This document shows, piece by piece, positions 62,248 to 64,000 of a DNA stretch of 64,000 nt. This DNA comes from Ulva prolifera. Taxonomy: Eukaryota > Chlorophyta > Ulvophyceae > Ulvales > Ulvaceae. The notes beneath the pieces were generated by a model. That model saw only the letters and a list, made by a program, of their open reading frames with translations. It was not told the origin of the DNA and searched no databases. Position 1 is the stretch's first letter, and the number at the start of each line of letters is the position of its first letter. The stretch spans positions 1 through 64,000 of the forward strand of contig CM041199.1 of assembly GCA_023078555.1 (NCBI GenBank), written 5' to 3'. The position numbers were made by a program, and so were the translations under genes.

Positions 62248-62457
62248 GGCGCAGGGTACACCCTAGCCGATGCCTTGAGGGCCGTCAGCCCTGCGGAGGT
62301 GGATAAGTGGCCACAGGGGGCTTCGGCCTTCGGTGCGGCAGAACCGCCACCAGAACAAGCGCACTCCGGCCCATCAGCTCCGGCCGCCAGCTCAACGGGT
62401 GGCTGCGTGGCCGAGTTTCGGGTGTGCTGGCCGCGGTCCGCGGCAGCTGTGAGGCAG
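62248..62457 (+). CDS. Exon upstream of the F-box-like/LRR exon
   Basis: The open stretch reads GAGYTLADALRAVSPAEVDK, then a Pro/Ala/Ser linker and FRVCWPRSAAAVRQ, ending at CAG before GTGCGTGC (62458). It ends in phase 0, and the next exon begins in phase 0 after TGCAG at 62878-62882, giving a 425-bp intron. The left edge is uncertain: either an acceptor at GCGCAG (62249-62254) or continuation from upstream across the TGA at 62245-62247. The linker composition suggests an unstructured N-terminal region ahead of the F-box-like segment. Confidence 0.45.
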
Positions 62458-62882
62458 GTGCGTGCTGGGCTCGGCAGCCATATCGCGGGCATGCATGTGT
62501 GCCGCCTCGTTGAGGTGTGCTGTGGCGGCATGCATGCGCCATGTGTCACACCACACGCATTTGTGTTTCTGTTCGGTGTGTCAGTTTGGTGCCACTGGTA
62601 ATGCATGCACCGCCTGCTCAACACAGTCCTGAGTCAGGACTCCTGACGCCTTCCAGTAGCTGGTGCCACGGACGGGCGTTGGGCGCTGCCTCTCAACATC
62701 GGCGCTGAATGCTTTGTGTGCGCGCCATCAGCATCGATGCGCGCCGTACAGCCCTCACCTGGTGTTCTCACCGCGCGCTGCGCACCGGGTGGTCAGGGCG
62801 CCTGTAATCACAAGATCCAGCTGCATGCATACGCATATGCCAACACCAATGCCAGGGCGCAACCTGCCGCCCGCGCCTGCAG

Positions 62883-64000
62883 GCCCTCGCTGTCCTCCCA
62901 GAGCACCTCCTGCTGCGCGTGCTGCGCTGCTGGCCCTCCCCTGAGGCCACCCAGCTCGCCGTGCTGCCGCGCGGCACGCATGCGGCCATCCTCTGTGCGG
63001 CACAGCCCGACATTGACAGCGCGCGCTTTGCCGCGCTCACCTGGCCATGTGGCTTCCGCGCTGCGCTGCGTGCTGTGGCCGTGCTTTCCAGCATGCGCCG
63101 CATCGACAGCGTCTCCCTCTGGCCTTGCTACAATTACTGTCGGGATGAGATGGAAGATAATGGAGACCTTGAAAATTCCCAATCGGTCACCGCACCCAAG
63201 TCTGCGGCGCTGCGAGCCATAGCACGCCACCTACGCCACCTCTCGGCCGTCACCGCGCTCCCCCTCGGCAACTTCGCACTGACGAGGCACGGACGCATCG
63301 ACACGCATGGGCTTTCATGCATTGCGGCGGTGCCGAACCTCTGCTCCATTCGGTTTTGCGCCATGCAGCTGCGCTCGCTCCCGACGCTCGTAGGCACATT
63401 GGCATGCATGCCGCAGCTGCAGGAGCTGCACCTAGGTCTCCGCTCAGTGCTGCTGCTGGTGCATGGTGGCTGGGGCGGCGCCGCCGCGGTGCGCCACCTC
63501 ACCGCGCTGACCACCCTCGAGGCCGTGAACCTGCGGCTAAATTACCGCGAGGCGCACTTCCGAGGCGAGGTTTGCACGGCGGCGCGCGCCGCGCCGCTGC
63601 TGCGTGGTCTGGAAGACAAGGAGGTGGACATTTTTGGCAAGACATTCCGGTTTCAGGGCACGCGCCGCGCCGCGGCTGTGCTGGGCGCGCTGCGCGCCGC
63701 GGCGCCGGCGCTGGACTTCTGCAGGTGTTCAGTGGAAGAGGCGGGGAGCGGCAGCCTGGGGGGGCTCCCGGCGGCCGAGGTGGAGGCGCTGTGGTGGGGG
63801 CTGGTGGCCAAAGGGCCGGGGGCGGACGTGGGGGTATCCCTGGCGAGTGCGGCACTGTGCCGCGGTGGCGTGTTGCAGCAGAGTGGAGACCATAGCCTCT
63901 CAGTGCCGGTGGCTCTTCTCGGGGGGCTGCCGGGACTGCACAAACTGACTCTGAAGCCCCTCCAGCCACAGGAGATCGACGGGGCTGCTATGGATGCATT
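62883..64000 (+). CDS. F-box-like / leucine-rich-repeat protein, partial, runs off the window
   Basis: The frame is open for 372 codons with no stop, starting not at ATG but after CCCGCGCCTGCAG, a splice acceptor. Residues about 3-45 (VLPEHLLLRVLRCW...) resemble the start of an F-box (LP..LL..IL). From about residue 85 there are repeated hydrophobic segments of leucine-rich-repeat type: LRHLSAVTALPLGNF, LSCIAAVPNLCSIRF, MPQLQELHLGL, VRHLTALTTLEAVNLRL and LLGGLPGLHKLTLKPL. F-box/LRR proteins usually select substrates for SCF ubiquitin ligases, and in green algae such LRR families are large and mostly unstudied. The F-box call is tentative because the segment is short and no Skp1-contact set can be checked. 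The reverse-strand and other-frame ORFs here are shadows. Confidence 0.7.

Overview
The window is nuclear DNA from a eukaryote, most likely a green alga (Chlorophyta). The evidence is GC-rich exons split by short introns with GTGCG/GTGTGC donors and TGCAG acceptors, Ala/Pro-rich protein tails, and an F-box-like/LRR gene of a kind common in algae. No telomere repeat, rDNA, tRNA or CRISPR array was recognised. All splice sites and protein families were read by eye.

Layout. (1) 1-23719: satellite array 1, subfamily A, already running at base 1. Its last unit is rich in small differences and stops at a single N (23720). (2) 23721-29475: unique DNA with one split gene (about 23764-28403) for a lecithin:cholesterol acyltransferase (LCAT)-like lipase/acyltransferase. 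It has a GHSFGG nucleophile elbow and a C-terminal Ala/Pro stalk plus hydrophobic tail that looks like a GPI-anchor signal. Its 5' end, next to the N, is disrupted. (3) 29478-58912: satellite array 2, subfamilies B then C. (4) 58931-59754: nine copies of a 92-bp minisatellite. (5) 59755-61946: no confident gene, but short repeats, a perfect 18-bp hairpin and a G-rich tract. (6) 61947-64000: an F-box-like/leucine-rich-repeat gene on the + strand that runs off the window.

The main result is how the satellite is built. Both arrays use two modules: E (753 bp) and a core C (1130 bp plus a CG dinucleotide). E has terminal inverted repeats (GTCAGC...GCTGAC, extending imperfectly to about 28 bp) and is always flanked by CG on both sides. 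Where E is absent, two cores meet at a single CG. E therefore looks like a non-autonomous DNA transposon with a 2-bp CG target-site duplication, and filled and empty sites lie side by side in the same array. Array 2 starts exactly at the left end of one E and stops exactly at the right end of another, with CG just outside at both ends. The whole 29.4-kb array thus has the structure of a macro-transposon: satellite DNA bounded by two E copies. Inside it, the number of cores between successive E copies runs 6,6,2,2,1,1,1,1, a higher-order pattern that records nested tandem amplification.

The many ORFs in the repeats are identical from copy to copy because the DNA is identical. They show no domain and mostly amino-acid-changing differences between subfamilies, so they are not called as genes.
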